Origin: Nocardia uniformis NBRC 13702
GTDB taxonomy: Bacteria > Actinomycetota > Actinomycetes > Mycobacteriales > Mycobacteriaceae
Reading direction: 5' to 3'
DNA: 64,000 nt
Assembly (NCBI RefSeq): GCF_001613345.1
Contig: NZ_BDCE01000052.1
Span: forward strand, 1-64,000
The translations under genes and the position numbers were made by a program. Below the pieces are notes generated by a model, which had not been told where the DNA came from, searched no databases, and was given only the letters and a program-made list of their open reading frames with translations. How positions within the stretch are numbered: position 1 is the stretch's first letter; the number at the start of each line of letters is the position of its first letter. Below, in pieces: positions 1-8,922 of the stretch.

Positions 1-35
1 CCAAACCCCGAGCCGCACGGAAAGCGAGCTGGCAC

Positions 36-707
36 ATGGAGATCCGAGTCCTCGTCTGCGATCGAGAACCACTGATCCGACTCGGCCTTCGCAGCGTCCT
101 GGCAGGCGAACCCGACCTGACTGTCGCCGGTGAATTCGCGGACGCAAGCGCGGCCGCAGCCGCGTTGGCTTCCTTGCGGCCCGACGTCATTGTCGCTGAC
201 ACCGAAGCGCTCTCCAGCGCCACCGGCTGTGCGACGGGCGAATTGGTCGATGCCGCCATGGCTCAGGCGATTCCGGTGCTGGTACTCGCGCCGGAGGAAT
301 GCGCGGCGGGTGCCGTAGCGGCGCTTCATGCCGGGGCGCGGGGGTTCCTGCTCGAGCACGATCCGCCGAGTCAGATCGCCTATGGCATAAGGGAAGTAGC
401 GGCGGGTAATGCGATTCTGTCGCCGTCGGTGACGGGGCGGCTGCTGTCCAGGCTGGTCAATGCGAGTCCTCGGCGGACCGGAGTTGATCCTCGGCAGGTA
501 TTGACCGCGCGTGAGATTCAGGTGTTGCGGCTGTTGGCGACCGGACTGCCGGTGGCGGCGATTGCCGAGCGGCTATTCGTGGCGGAGGTGACGGTGCGGT
601 CGCATATTCACCATATGTTGCGGAAGTTGGAGTTGGATCGGGCCTTTCAGGCCGTAGCGTTGGCGCATGAATCGGGGTTGCTCGATCCGGAATCAGCTGC
701 CAGCTAG
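36..707 (+). CDS. NarL/LuxR-family response regulator with degenerate receiver
   Basis: DNA-binding transcriptional regulator. The N-terminal part (about residues 3-120) has the fold pattern of a receiver domain, with candidate phospho-acceptor Asp55 in VIVADTE. The C-terminal part (about 150-215) is a LuxR-type helix-turn-helix starting LTAREIQVLRLL and containing VTVRSHIHHML. The conserved Lys found in the GYLLK motif of NarL-type receivers is replaced: the equivalent stretch reads GFLLEHD. Phosphorylation may therefore be altered or lost. No histidine kinase gene is adjacent in the window. Start ATG with GAGC upstream. Target genes are unknown; the oxidoreductase/P450 pair downstream is a candidate because the gap holds a perfect palindrome. 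Confidence 0.88.
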   Translation: MEIRVLVCDREPLIRLGLRSVLAGEPDLTVAGEFADASAAAAALASLRPDVIVADTEALSSATGCATGELVDAAMAQAIPVLVLAPEECAAGAVAALHAGARGFLLEHDPPSQIAYGIREVAAGNAILSPSVTGRLLSRLVNASPRRTGVDPRQVLTAREIQVLRLLATGLPVAAIAERLFVAEVTVRSHIHHMLRKLELDRAFQAVALAHESGLLDPESAAS

Positions 708-711
708 CTTC

Positions 712-725
712 TCAACAATTGTTGA
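712..725. promoter_or_regulatory. Perfect 14-bp palindrome, probable operator
   Basis: TCAACAATTGTTGA is a perfect palindrome in the 106-nt gap between the regulator and the oxidoreductase. A TTGACC -35-like element lies at 741-746 and TATAGC at 769-774, but their spacing (22 nt) is longer than ideal. The short AT-rich palindrome suits a MarR- or TetR-type dimer better than a terminator, because there is no loop. Confidence 0.4.
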
Positions 726-813
726 AGCGGGATTCCACTGTTGACCGACGACACTCATCGCCTGCGGCTATAGCGTCGGAGTGGTCATAATCGCTTCGCG
801 CTCAGGGGAATCC

Positions 814-2190
814 ATGGTCGAATCCACGCAGGTCGACATCGCGTTCGCCGAGCATCGGCAGGCGGTCGAGGAATTGCGGCGCCAGTACGCCGCGCTTCCT
901 ACCGATACCCCGGTGCGACTCACCAAGCCCACTTCCAACCTGTATCGGACCAGGCAGCGTCACAGCGGACCCAGCCTGGATGTGCGGCATTTGGATCGGG
1001 TGCTGTCGGTGGATCCCGAGTCGCGGACCGCCGAGGTGCAGGGCATGGCCACCTACGAGACCATCGCGGACGCGACGCTGGCCCAGGGGATGCTGCCGCC
1101 GGTCGTGTTGGACTGTAAGACCATCACGATCGGCGGCGGAGTGGCGGGGACGGGAGCGGAGTCGTCGTCGTTTCGGGGTGGGTTGCCGCATGACGGTGTG
1201 CGGGAGATGGACATTCTGACCGGAGATGGGCGGGTGGTGACCGCCACCCGGGAGAACGAGCATGCCGAACTGTTCAACGGGTTCGCGCATTCGTATGGTT
1301 CGCTGGGATATGCCCTGCGGCTGCGACTCGAGCTCGAGCCCGCCAAACGCTATGTACGGCTCCGGCATATCCATACCGCATCCGCGCGGGAGTGGGTGGA
1401 TACGCTCCTCGAAATAGACAGCAGCGGTGAGTACCACGGTATTCCGGTTGATTTCGTCGATGGCGCGTACTTCGCCGAGGATGCGGTGCACCTGGTCCTG
1501 GCCGACTACACCGATGACCCGCCATTCGTCTCCGACTACACGGGTCAGCGCATCTACTACCGCACCCTGCGTACCCGCTCGCAGGATTACCTCACCACCC
1601 GTGACTACCTGTGGCGCTGGGATACCGATCTCTACTGGACCTCCAAGCTGTTCGGCTTGGAGAACCCGCTAGTGCGCCGACTCTGGCCACGCAGGTATCG
1701 AAATGCCGAGATGTTCCGCAAGATTCAGATGCGGATGCGGCAGAGTGGGCTGGCGGACCGGGCGACCTCCGCTATCGGCAGGCCCGTCGAGTGGGTGCTA
1801 CAGGATGCCGATCTACCGGTCGAGTCCGTGCCGGATTTCCTGGAGTTCTTCGCCCGTGAGATCGGGATCAGCCCGGTATGGCTGTGTCCCATGCGTTTAC
1901 GCACTCCGGCCACGTTGTATCCGATCGACCGGAATCGCCTCTATGTCAGCGTCGGCTTCTGGTGGCCGCTGCGGCAACGTGTGGGCGAGGCTCCCGACTA
2001 CCACAATCGGCTCATCGAGCGGGCCATTGCCGAACTCGGTGGGCATAAGCCGCTCTACTCCACGGCGCACTACACCGAGAAGGAATTCTGGCGGCACTAC
2101 GGCGGCGATACCTACCGAAAGCTCGAGGAGACATACGATCCCGACAATCGCCTGCCCGATCTCTACGACAAATGTGTGAAGGGTCGGTGA
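814..2190 (+). CDS. FAD-binding oxidoreductase, sterol delta-24-reductase-like
   Basis: Member of the FAD_binding_4 (PCMH-type) oxidoreductases, resembling the DHCR24-like proteins of actinomycetes, about 458 residues. The FAD-binding half is N-terminal, with the glycine-rich stretch GGGVAGTGAESSSFRGG and DGVREMDILTGDGRV. The C-terminal half is rich in Trp, Tyr and Arg, as expected for the substrate cap. I chose ATG 814 because AGGGGAA lies 4-5 nt upstream; an in-frame GTG at 781 has no good ribosome site. The end overlaps or abuts the P450 start, so the two are likely cotranscribed and may act on the same lipid or sterol-like substrate. The substrate itself cannot be read from sequence. Confidence 0.85.
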   Translation: MVESTQVDIAFAEHRQAVEELRRQYAALPTDTPVRLTKPTSNLYRTRQRHSGPSLDVRHLDRVLSVDPESRTAEVQGMATYETIADATLAQGMLPPVVLDCKTITIGGGVAGTGAESSSFRGGLPHDGVREMDILTGDGRVVTATRENEHAELFNGFAHSYGSLGYALRLRLELEPAKRYVRLRHIHTASAREWVDTLLEIDSSGEYHGIPVDFVDGAYFAEDAVHLVLADYTDDPPFVSDYTGQRIYYRTLRTRSQDYLTTRDYLWRWDTDLYWTSKLFGLENPLVRRLWPRRYRNAEMFRKIQMRMRQSGLADRATSAIGRPVEWVLQDADLPVESVPDFLEFFAREIGISPVWLCPMRLRTPATLYPIDRNRLYVSVGFWWPLRQRVGEAPDYHNRLIERAIAELGGHKPLYSTAHYTEKEFWRHYGGDTYRKLEETYDPDNRLPDLYDKCVKGR

Positions 2191-2195
2191 GCGCC

Positions 2196-3539
2196 ATGCG
2201 TACCCCACCCGGCCCGAAACTGCCCTTCGGCATTCGCCGTTACCGCCGCGATGCCGCTGCCATCATGGGCGAGCTGCACCGCGACTACGGCGAAGTCGCG
2301 CGCTTCCGAGTCGGTCCGCAGGTCATGTACCAGGTCACCGGTCCGGGCCCGATCTCGGAAGTGCTGCACGACAAGACCGGCGCGTATCGACGCGGCCAGG
2401 TGTACGGCGGTTTCGAACTGTTCTTCGGCAAGGGCTCGCTGACCACCGACGGTGAGCAGTGGCGCACCCTGCGCGCTGCCGGGCAGCCGTTCTTCCGCTC
2501 CGGCAGCCTCCGACCAGCCGTGCCGACGATTGCCGATGTGATCACCGACATGATGGACCGCTGGGACGCGCTCGGCGCACCGGACGACCCGATAGATATC
2601 GTCCCCGAGGTAATGCGCCTGGCCTTCGAGGTGGTCACCCGCGTGCTGTGCGGCTGCGATCTCAGCGAGCGGTCCACCGAGGTGGTCGCCGCCATTCCAC
2701 ACGTGCTGTCGGGCATGTTCCCGGGCAGTCCGGAGCTATTGCTGCCGAGTTGGGTACCGGGTCCGGTCCGCCGCCGTTTACGCAATACCCGGGCGGTGAT
2801 CAATGGGGTGGCCGATACCCTGGTCGCACAGCATCTTTCAGGTCAGCTTCCGCCGGATCGACTGGTGGGCACCCTGTTCGACACCATTGATCCCGCGACC
2901 GGCGCACCCCTGACCAGGCAGCAGATCGCCGACGAGTTGAAGACCTATCTGCTGGCCGGACACGAGACCACCGGCTGTGGACTGGCGTGGACACTGTACG
3001 AACTCGCCGAACATCCCGACGTCACCGAACGTCTTGCCGCCGAACTGGAACGGGAACTCGATGGCCGCCCACCCGAGGCTGCCGACCTGCCACGACTCCC
3101 CTATCTGACCCAGATCGTCGACGAGGCGTTGCGCCTACATCCCGCCATCCCCATGTTCCCGCGCGAAACCACCCGCGACGTCGAGATCGGTGGCTACCAC
3201 CTGCCGGCCCGCAGCACACTGTTCATCAGTTCTCACACCGTGCACCACGACCCCCGGCATTGGCCCGAACCAGATACCTTCGACCCCGACCGCTTCGCCC
3301 CGGACCGCCCGAAACCGGTGCCCTACACCCACTTCCCCTTCGGGGGCGGCGCACGACGCTGTATCGGCGCACCGCTGGCGGAACTGGAGATACAGGTCGC
3401 GGTGGCCATGATCACCCAGCGTTATCGCCTCACCCCGCAGCCCGGATATCCGGTGGACGAGCATTCGCTCATCTCACTACGCCCGCGCTTCGGCCTGCCC
3501 ATGACCATCACCGCACGCAGGGAACAGCCTGCGCGCTGA
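2196..3539 (+). CDS. Cytochrome P450
   Basis: Soluble bacterial heme monooxygenase of about 447 residues. All class motifs are visible: the I-helix oxygen-activation motif AGHETT, the K-helix EALR, and the heme loop FPFGGGARRCIGAPLAELE with the Cys ligand near residue 389. ATG 2196 is taken as start, with GAAGGG 12 nt upstream. A GTG at 2187 that overlaps the previous stop codon (GTGA) is an equally plausible start and would make the pair translationally coupled. No ferredoxin or reductase gene is adjacent. Function with the neighbouring FAD oxidoreductase is inferred from their arrangement only. Confidence 0.93.
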   Translation: MRTPPGPKLPFGIRRYRRDAAAIMGELHRDYGEVARFRVGPQVMYQVTGPGPISEVLHDKTGAYRRGQVYGGFELFFGKGSLTTDGEQWRTLRAAGQPFFRSGSLRPAVPTIADVITDMMDRWDALGAPDDPIDIVPEVMRLAFEVVTRVLCGCDLSERSTEVVAAIPHVLSGMFPGSPELLLPSWVPGPVRRRLRNTRAVINGVADTLVAQHLSGQLPPDRLVGTLFDTIDPATGAPLTRQQIADELKTYLLAGHETTGCGLAWTLYELAEHPDVTERLAAELERELDGRPPEAADLPRLPYLTQIVDEALRLHPAIPMFPRETTRDVEIGGYHLPARSTLFISSHTVHHDPRHWPEPDTFDPDRFAPDRPKPVPYTHFPFGGGARRCIGAPLAELEIQVAVAMITQRYRLTPQPGYPVDEHSLISLRPRFGLPMTITARREQPAR

Positions 3540-3567
3540 GCATCTGTGACGCGCCGCCGAGCGACCT

Positions 3568-4584
3568 TCAGGCGCTGAACTCCGCGACCAGCTTCCGATA
3601 GGTCTCGAATGCCACCTTGGGTGTGTAGTCGCTGGTCGTAATTCCCAGCTGCGCATGCGGTTCCGAGCGCTCCGAATCCGCGTCCCGCAGCGAGAACAGC
3701 TCGAGGTGCCGGACATGGAAGCGTTCACGCACGGCGACCACCGCCCGGACCATGTGATCGATGCTGTCGGCCTGGTGTTCCGGACTGCGTTCCGTGCCGG
3801 TGACGCTGCCGCATTCGGCGATATGGATCGGCACATGCGATCCGATGCCCACCTTCGGCAGGTTCACCTCCCGCAGCTGCGCGATACCGTGTTCGACCAG
3901 CGAGGCGATATCGCCCGGCGTCCCGTGCGGTGCGACCGGGGAGAAGGCATCGGGGTACAGCGCCAGCCCGACATAGTCCACCTGCTCGGCGAATTCGGCC
4001 GGCGGCACCACGGCCAGCCCATCCCAGAAGGCGCCGTCGCCACCCATCCACTCCGGCGGCTCGGCCACCGAGAACCCGACGCGCACCCGCTCCAACCCGA
4101 TGGTGTCGAGTGTCTTGCGCGCGTGGGCAATTCCCTGCACCAATGCGTTCATCACACCGGGCGAACTACCGTCGATCCACGGAATATTGAAATTGGGCTC
4201 CAGGGTGATCTGCAAGTACCGCGCAATCTCCCCATACCGGTCGATGGCCCGGTCGATGAACCGCAGCCACCCCTCGACATCCTCGGCGACCGGCAGATAA
4301 CAGAGCACCAAGTCCAGCTGTCGATGCCCGTCCAGGTACCACTGATCCGGCATGGTCAGCTCGCCGTACACCCGGTCGGGATGTAGGACGGCCGCGCGCT
4401 CCGGATCCGGTGGTGTGCCCAGGTAGTGCAGGTATTCACGCACCACGAACGGCGCGTCCCCCTGGAGCCGCCGCACCAGGTCGCCGATCGCCGCACGATT
4501 GTCCGGTGGTCCGGCGATCGCGCTGACCTGACTCGCTGCGTACACACCGAAGAGCAACTCACTGGAGGAGGTCACGCTCTCCAC
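3568..4584 (-). CDS. Glycoside hydrolase clan-A-like TIM-barrel protein
   Basis: A 338-residue protein without a signal peptide. I do not recognise a named family, but the pattern fits a clan GH-A (beta/alpha)8 hydrolase: LQITLEPNF supplies a Glu (E129) at the usual acid/base position after strand 4, DYVGLALYPDAF resembles the strand-6 region, and IHIAECGS supplies a second Glu (E257) where the nucleophile sits after strand 7. The spacing of about 128 residues is reasonable for the clan. It is convergent with the P450 (28-nt gap) and divergent from the acyl-CoA synthetase. Substrate is unknown; a catalytically inactive binding protein is possible. Confidence 0.55.
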   Translation of the reverse strand: MESVTSSSELLFGVYAASQVSAIAGPPDNRAAIGDLVRRLQGDAPFVVREYLHYLGTPPDPERAAVLHPDRVYGELTMPDQWYLDGHRQLDLVLCYLPVAEDVEGWLRFIDRAIDRYGEIARYLQITLEPNFNIPWIDGSSPGVMNALVQGIAHARKTLDTIGLERVRVGFSVAEPPEWMGGDGAFWDGLAVVPPAEFAEQVDYVGLALYPDAFSPVAPHGTPGDIASLVEHGIAQLREVNLPKVGIGSHVPIHIAECGSVTGTERSPEHQADSIDHMVRAVVAVRERFHVRHLELFSLRDADSERSEPHAQLGITTSDYTPKVAFETYRKLVAEFSA

Positions 4585-4647
4585 TTAACCACCGCGGACC
4601 CACCGGCTGCTCAACATCTCAATCTGTGGGCAGTTTGGCCGAAAGTG

Positions 4648-4663
4648 TGTAACCCAAGTCACA
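4648..4663 (+). promoter_or_regulatory. CRP/Cmr-like site and -10 element before acyl-CoA synthetase
   Basis: TGTAACCCAAGTCACA matches the actinobacterial CRP half-sites TGTGA-N6-TCACA at 9 of 10 positions. A -10-like TACCGT follows at 4673-4678. The site lies about 75 nt upstream of the acyl-CoA synthetase start and could control it, or the divergent glycosidase-like gene. Assigned by eye only. Confidence 0.3.
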
Positions 4664-4735
4664 GTTCACTGCTACCGTGAGCGCCTACTCGTCATGTTTC
4701 TGCAGTACATGGGCTAGTTCGGAGGTTTGATCGAG

Positions 4736-6382
4736 ATGACCTCGATTCTGCACACGGTGCAACAGCGCTTCACTCACACCGCCGAGGTTGTCAAGGGTTT
4801 GGGGCGGTTACGCGAGGTCGGTGTCAGCGACCCTCGCAATCCCATGGAGACCCTGCGCACCATGAAGGAGGCGAAGGTCTTCGGACCGCAGGCCACCATG
4901 GTGCGGCACGCGGCGCGGGTATGGCCGGACCGGCCCGCCCTGGCTGATGAACGCGGTGAGATGACCTACCGCGAGCTCGATGAGCAATCGACGGCCCTGG
5001 CACGTGGTCTGCAGGCCATGGGTATCGAGCCGGGCATGGTGGTCGGCATTCTGGCGCGCGACCATCGCGGGCTGCTGATCTCCCTCGCCGCCGCCGGAAA
5101 GCTCGGTGTGCGCTCCGCGCTCATGAATACCGGATTCGCCAAACCGCAGTTCGCGGAGGTGTGCGCCCGCGAGCAGGTCAAGGCGGTACTGCACGACAGT
5201 GAATTCCTGGGCCTGCTCGACGCCCTGCCCCCGGAACTGCACCGGGTCCTCACCTGGGTGGACGAGGGCCATGAACTGCCTTCCGGCGCAACGACTCTCG
5301 ACACGCTGATCGCAGCCAACTCCACGGACCCGCTGCCCGCCCCGGACAAGCCCGGCGGCTTCATCATTCTCACCAGCGGCACCACCGGCCTGCCCAAGGG
5401 CGCACCGCGCACCAAGGTCGGCCCCATCGGCACCGTCCAGATGGTGGACCGGATCGACTTCCCGCGCCAGGGCACCATGGTCATCGTTTCGCCCATCTTC
5501 CACAGCACGGGTATGGGCACCTGGCTGGTCGGTACGGCGCTGGGGAACAAGGTGGTGCTGTCTCGCCGCTTCGACGCGGAGCGCACGCTGAGCCTGATCG
5601 CCGAACACCGGGCCGACATGCTGGTGGCGGTGCCGACCATGCTGCATCGCATGGTCGAACTCGATCCCGGCATTCGCGAAAAATACGACACCTCCGCGCT
5701 GAAGTGCATTGTAATCGCGGGCTCCGCGCTCTCGCCCGAGCTGTCGGTCCGCACCGCCGAGGTCTTCGGTCCGGTGCTGTACAACCTGTACGGCTCTACC
5801 GAATGCGCGGTGGCGACCGTGGCGCGGCCGGAGGATCTGGCCAAGGCGCCGGGCACCGCTGGTCGCTCCCCGCTGACCTGCGAGGTGGTGCTGTTCGACG
5901 ACGAAGGCATGCGCGTGCACGCCAAGAATGTCACCGGCCGCATCTTCATTCGCTCCGGTGCGCCCTTCGAGGGCTACACCGACGGCCGCCACAAGCAGAT
6001 TATCGACGGCTATATGTCCAGCGGCGATGTCGGCCATTTCGACGATAACGGCCTACTTTTCGTGGACGGTCGCGATGACGACATGATTGTTTCCGGCGGT
6101 GAGAACGTCTTCCCGCAGGAGGTGGAGAACCTGCTGCTCGAGCGCCCGGATGTCTTCGACGCCGCGGTGGTCGGCGTCGACGATGTGGAATTCGGCAAGC
6201 GCCTGCGCGCCTTCATCGTTCCCGAGCCGGGCGCGACGCCGGACGCCGAGGAGATCAAGGCATACGTGAAGGGCAATCTGGCCCGCTACAAGGTGCCGCG
6301 CGAGGTGATCTTCCTCGATGACCTGCCGCGTAATACCACCGGCAAGCTACTGCGGCGGGTACTGATCGAGTACCAGGTATAG
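4736..6382 (+). CDS. Long-chain acyl-CoA synthetase (FadD type), copy 1
   Basis: ANL-superfamily enzyme that activates a carboxylic acid with ATP and transfers it to CoA, 548 residues. The P-loop motif IILTSGTTGLPKGAPR, YGSTECA (A5), the DGRDDDMIVSGGENVFP hinge region and the catalytic C-terminal Lys in TTGKLLRR are all present. Start ATG 4736 is supported by GGAGG at 4721-4725, 10 nt upstream; an in-frame TTG at 4727 is too close to it. The next gene is a close paralogue in the same direction, so this is a local duplication. It resembles the FadD12-like group of mycobacteria. It lacks the FAAL-type insertion seen in the enzyme at 56.9-58.6 kb, so it should make acyl-CoA. Confidence 0.9.
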   Translation: MTSILHTVQQRFTHTAEVVKGLGRLREVGVSDPRNPMETLRTMKEAKVFGPQATMVRHAARVWPDRPALADERGEMTYRELDEQSTALARGLQAMGIEPGMVVGILARDHRGLLISLAAAGKLGVRSALMNTGFAKPQFAEVCAREQVKAVLHDSEFLGLLDALPPELHRVLTWVDEGHELPSGATTLDTLIAANSTDPLPAPDKPGGFIILTSGTTGLPKGAPRTKVGPIGTVQMVDRIDFPRQGTMVIVSPIFHSTGMGTWLVGTALGNKVVLSRRFDAERTLSLIAEHRADMLVAVPTMLHRMVELDPGIREKYDTSALKCIVIAGSALSPELSVRTAEVFGPVLYNLYGSTECAVATVARPEDLAKAPGTAGRSPLTCEVVLFDDEGMRVHAKNVTGRIFIRSGAPFEGYTDGRHKQIIDGYMSSGDVGHFDDNGLLFVDGRDDDMIVSGGENVFPQEVENLLLERPDVFDAAVVGVDDVEFGKRLRAFIVPEPGATPDAEEIKAYVKGNLARYKVPREVIFLDDLPRNTTGKLLRRVLIEYQV

Positions 6383-6454
6383 CCGGAGGTCACAATCGAG
6401 GGCCAATAGGCGCAACCGCACGTCACAGAGAGCTGGACCACAACCTTCCTGCCT

Positions 6455-6476
6455 GCGCTTGCTAGGCTGCAAGCGC
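6455..6476. promoter_or_regulatory. 8-bp inverted repeat upstream of acyl-CoA synthetase copy 2
   Basis: Perfect arms GCGCTTGC and GCAAGCGC are separated by TAGGCT, which itself has the shape of an actinobacterial -10 hexamer (TANNNT). The repeat ends 69 nt before the start of the second synthetase. An operator overlapping the -10 is the simplest reading; a weak terminator for the first synthetase is the alternative. Confidence 0.4.
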
Positions 6477-6545
6477 ACTGGATCTCGATGTTGCGGTTCG
6501 CTGGCCGACTTCGTCCGGCAGGGGGAATCGCGGAAGGTTGTACCC

Positions 6546-8201
6546 ATGTCACTTGCCCCGGCGGCAAGCTCCGTGTTTCGCAAAGCCAGCGATACGGCGC
6601 TCAGCGTCAATGCCATGATGAAGCGGGGGCTGTTCAACCCCCTGCGTCCCGATCACGCGGTGAAGTCCGCGCTGAATGTGCTGAAGTTCGGCCCGTTCGC
6701 CGGTGTCGTCATGCACGCGGCGCAGACGAATCCGCACGCGGCGATTGTCGACGAACGCGGTGAACTCTCCGTCAAGGAGCTCGACGAGCTCTCGAACGCC
6801 TTCGCCCGCGGCCTGACCGCGCGTGGCATCGAGGCCGGCGATGTCATCGCCATTCTGGCTCGCGATCACCGGGGCATGGTGTTGAGCATTCTCGCCGCGG
6901 GCAAGCTGGGGGTGCGCGCCGTCCTCATGAATACCGGATTCGCCAAGCCGCAGTTCGCCGATGTCGCGGCGCGCGAGCAGGTTAAGGCGGTGCTGCACGA
7001 CAGTGAGTTCTTCGAGCTCATGAGTGCCATCCCTGAAGACATTCCGCGCATCCTCACCTGGGTGGATGAGCACGACAATGCCGATCCGAGCATTCCGACC
7101 ATCGAGTCGGTCTCGCAGGGGCAGTCCACCGCGGCGATTCCGGCTCCGGAGAAGCCCGGCGGCATGGTCATCCTCACGTCGGGCACCACCGGCACCCCCA
7201 AGGGCGCGCCGCGCGATAAGGTCAGCCCGTTCATCTCGGCCCAGTTCCTGGATCGAATCCCGTTGCCGCGCAACAGCACCGTCGTAATGGCCGCGCCGAT
7301 CTTCCACGCCACCGGCCTCTCGCAGTTCACGCTGTCCATCGGCCTGGGCAATCGGGTCGTCTTCCAGCAGCGTCGCTTCGATCCGGAGCAGACCCTCGCC
7401 AATATCCAGAAGTACAAGGCGCAGGGCCTGACCGTGGTGCCGACCATGATCCAGCGCATGCTCGATCTACCGCCGGAGGTGCTGGAGAAGTACAGCCCCT
7501 CCGACACCCTGAAGGTGATTTTCGCGGCGGGCTCGTCCATTCCGCCGGATGTGGTGCTGCGCAGCCTGGACTACTTCGGGCCCACCCTCTACAACCTGTA
7601 CGGCTCCACCGAATGCGCGGTTATCTCCGTAGCCAATCCGGAGGAGCTGCGTAAGGCCCCGACCACCGCGGGCCGCCCGCCGGTCGGCATTACGCTCGCG
7701 CTCTACGACGAGAACCGCAAGCGCATTACCAAGCCGGGCGTGACGGGCACCATCTTCATCGGCAACGCGCACTCGTTCAAGGCCTACACCGACGGCCGCA
7801 CCAAGGAGTTCGTCGACGGCCTCATGTCCAGCGGCGATGTCGGCCACTTCGATGCCGACGGCCTGCTGTTCATCGACGGTCGCGACGACGACATGATCGT
7901 CTCCGGTGGTGAGAACGTCTTCCCGCAGGAGGTCGAGAACCTGCTGTCCAACCGGTCCGATGTGTTCGAGGCCGCCGTGGTGGGTGTGGACGATCGCACC
8001 TTCGGCAAGCGGCTGCGCGCGATTGTGGTGCCGGGTCCGGATTCCAAGCGTGACGTCGGTGAGATCAAGGACTACGTGAAGGAGAACCTGGCGCGCTACA
8101 AGGTGCCGCGCGAGGTGATCTTCCTCGATGAGCTGCCGCGCAATGCCACCGGCAAGCTGCTGCGCAAGCCGCTCATCGAGATGGAGGTTCCGGCGGAGTA
8201 G
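6546..8201 (+). CDS. Long-chain acyl-CoA synthetase (FadD type), copy 2
   Basis: Paralogue of the preceding synthetase, 551 residues, with the same motifs: VILTSGTTGTPKGAPR, YGSTECAV, DGRDDDMIVSGGENVFP and the catalytic Lys in ATGKLLRK. Long identical blocks, including MNTGFAKPQFA and RYKVPREVIFLD, show recent duplication or gene conversion. ATG 6546 is preferred because GGAAGG lies 9 nt upstream and because the length then matches copy 1; a longer in-frame reading to 6459 has no ribosome site. The pair may have diverged in chain-length preference or expression, since each has its own upstream palindromic element. Confidence 0.9.
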   Translation: MSLAPAASSVFRKASDTALSVNAMMKRGLFNPLRPDHAVKSALNVLKFGPFAGVVMHAAQTNPHAAIVDERGELSVKELDELSNAFARGLTARGIEAGDVIAILARDHRGMVLSILAAGKLGVRAVLMNTGFAKPQFADVAAREQVKAVLHDSEFFELMSAIPEDIPRILTWVDEHDNADPSIPTIESVSQGQSTAAIPAPEKPGGMVILTSGTTGTPKGAPRDKVSPFISAQFLDRIPLPRNSTVVMAAPIFHATGLSQFTLSIGLGNRVVFQQRRFDPEQTLANIQKYKAQGLTVVPTMIQRMLDLPPEVLEKYSPSDTLKVIFAAGSSIPPDVVLRSLDYFGPTLYNLYGSTECAVISVANPEELRKAPTTAGRPPVGITLALYDENRKRITKPGVTGTIFIGNAHSFKAYTDGRTKEFVDGLMSSGDVGHFDADGLLFIDGRDDDMIVSGGENVFPQEVENLLSNRSDVFEAAVVGVDDRTFGKRLRAIVVPGPDSKRDVGEIKDYVKENLARYKVPREVIFLDELPRNATGKLLRKPLIEMEVPAE

Positions 8202-8221
8202 CCGCCAGCTATCATCAGCAC

Positions 8222-8788
8222 GTGAGTTTCGAGTCCGGCCGTTCCACGGCGCATTTCCGCAGCGATGCAGCGGTTTTGCGGGGTGGGGCGGCCGGTTCGA
8301 TTTCCGGGGCGCTCGCGGTCGCCGCACATGGCTGGGCGTCGGGGGCCGCGGTCCCCGATTCGAATGCGGTGACGCTGCTCATCGCCGGTTCCGCCGTGGT
8401 CGGCGCGTTGACCGCCGGGGTGGGCGCGCTGCGCACCACGGCGCTCGGGTTGGTCGCGGCGCTGGTGGGCGGGCAACTACTCGGCCACCTGAGCATGTCG
8501 TGGAGCGGTGGCGGTGGCCACCATCATCACCAGTCGCTGTGGACGCCGAGCATGCTGGCCGCGCACGTCGTCGGCGCGATTGTCGCGGCCGTCCTGATCC
8601 TGGGCGCGGAAGCCGCCTATCGCATCACCACCACGGTATTGGCGCGGGTACTACCGGCGCCGGTGGTGCTGCCGGTCCGGTCCGGACCGCCCGCACTGCC
8701 CATCGAGCACCGCGATCGGGTCGTGCTGCGCATATTCGCGGCCGATACCTTCCGCACGCGCGGACCACCTGTTCTCGTTCGAGGCTGA
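8222..8788 (+). CDS. Membrane protein with His-rich loop
   Basis: A 188-residue hydrophobic protein of unrecognised family. About four membrane segments can be seen (around residues 23-45, 48-68, 70-92 and 112-135). A Gly/His cluster GGGGHHHH lies between the third and fourth segments. Such clusters often bind transition metals. The gene is followed by a PepSY-type membrane protein, a family often found with metal or iron-reduction functions, so a joint role in metal handling is an inference. GTG start; no clear ribosome site, so initiation could be from a leaderless or coupled transcript (20 nt after the synthetase stop). Confidence 0.65.
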   Translation: MSFESGRSTAHFRSDAAVLRGGAAGSISGALAVAAHGWASGAAVPDSNAVTLLIAGSAVVGALTAGVGALRTTALGLVAALVGGQLLGHLSMSWSGGGGHHHHQSLWTPSMLAAHVVGAIVAAVLILGAEAAYRITTTVLARVLPAPVVLPVRSGPPALPIEHRDRVVLRIFAADTFRTRGPPVLVRG

Positions 8789-8922
8789 TTCTCATTTCTC
8801 ACCCGGCACATGGGCTTTCCCGCCTGTGTGATGTCGCGGTACGCGCATACCTGTCTCCCCCTTGCGGCGGATCGATGGAGCGGGCGCGTCTCGGGTGACC
8901 ACTCGAACCAGAAAGTCCGCTA

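Noticed and set aside
4808..6037. A 409-codon minus-strand frame opposite the first acyl-CoA synthetase
   Set aside because: Exact antisense shadow of a gene with all catalytic motifs; the translation has no recognisable fold.
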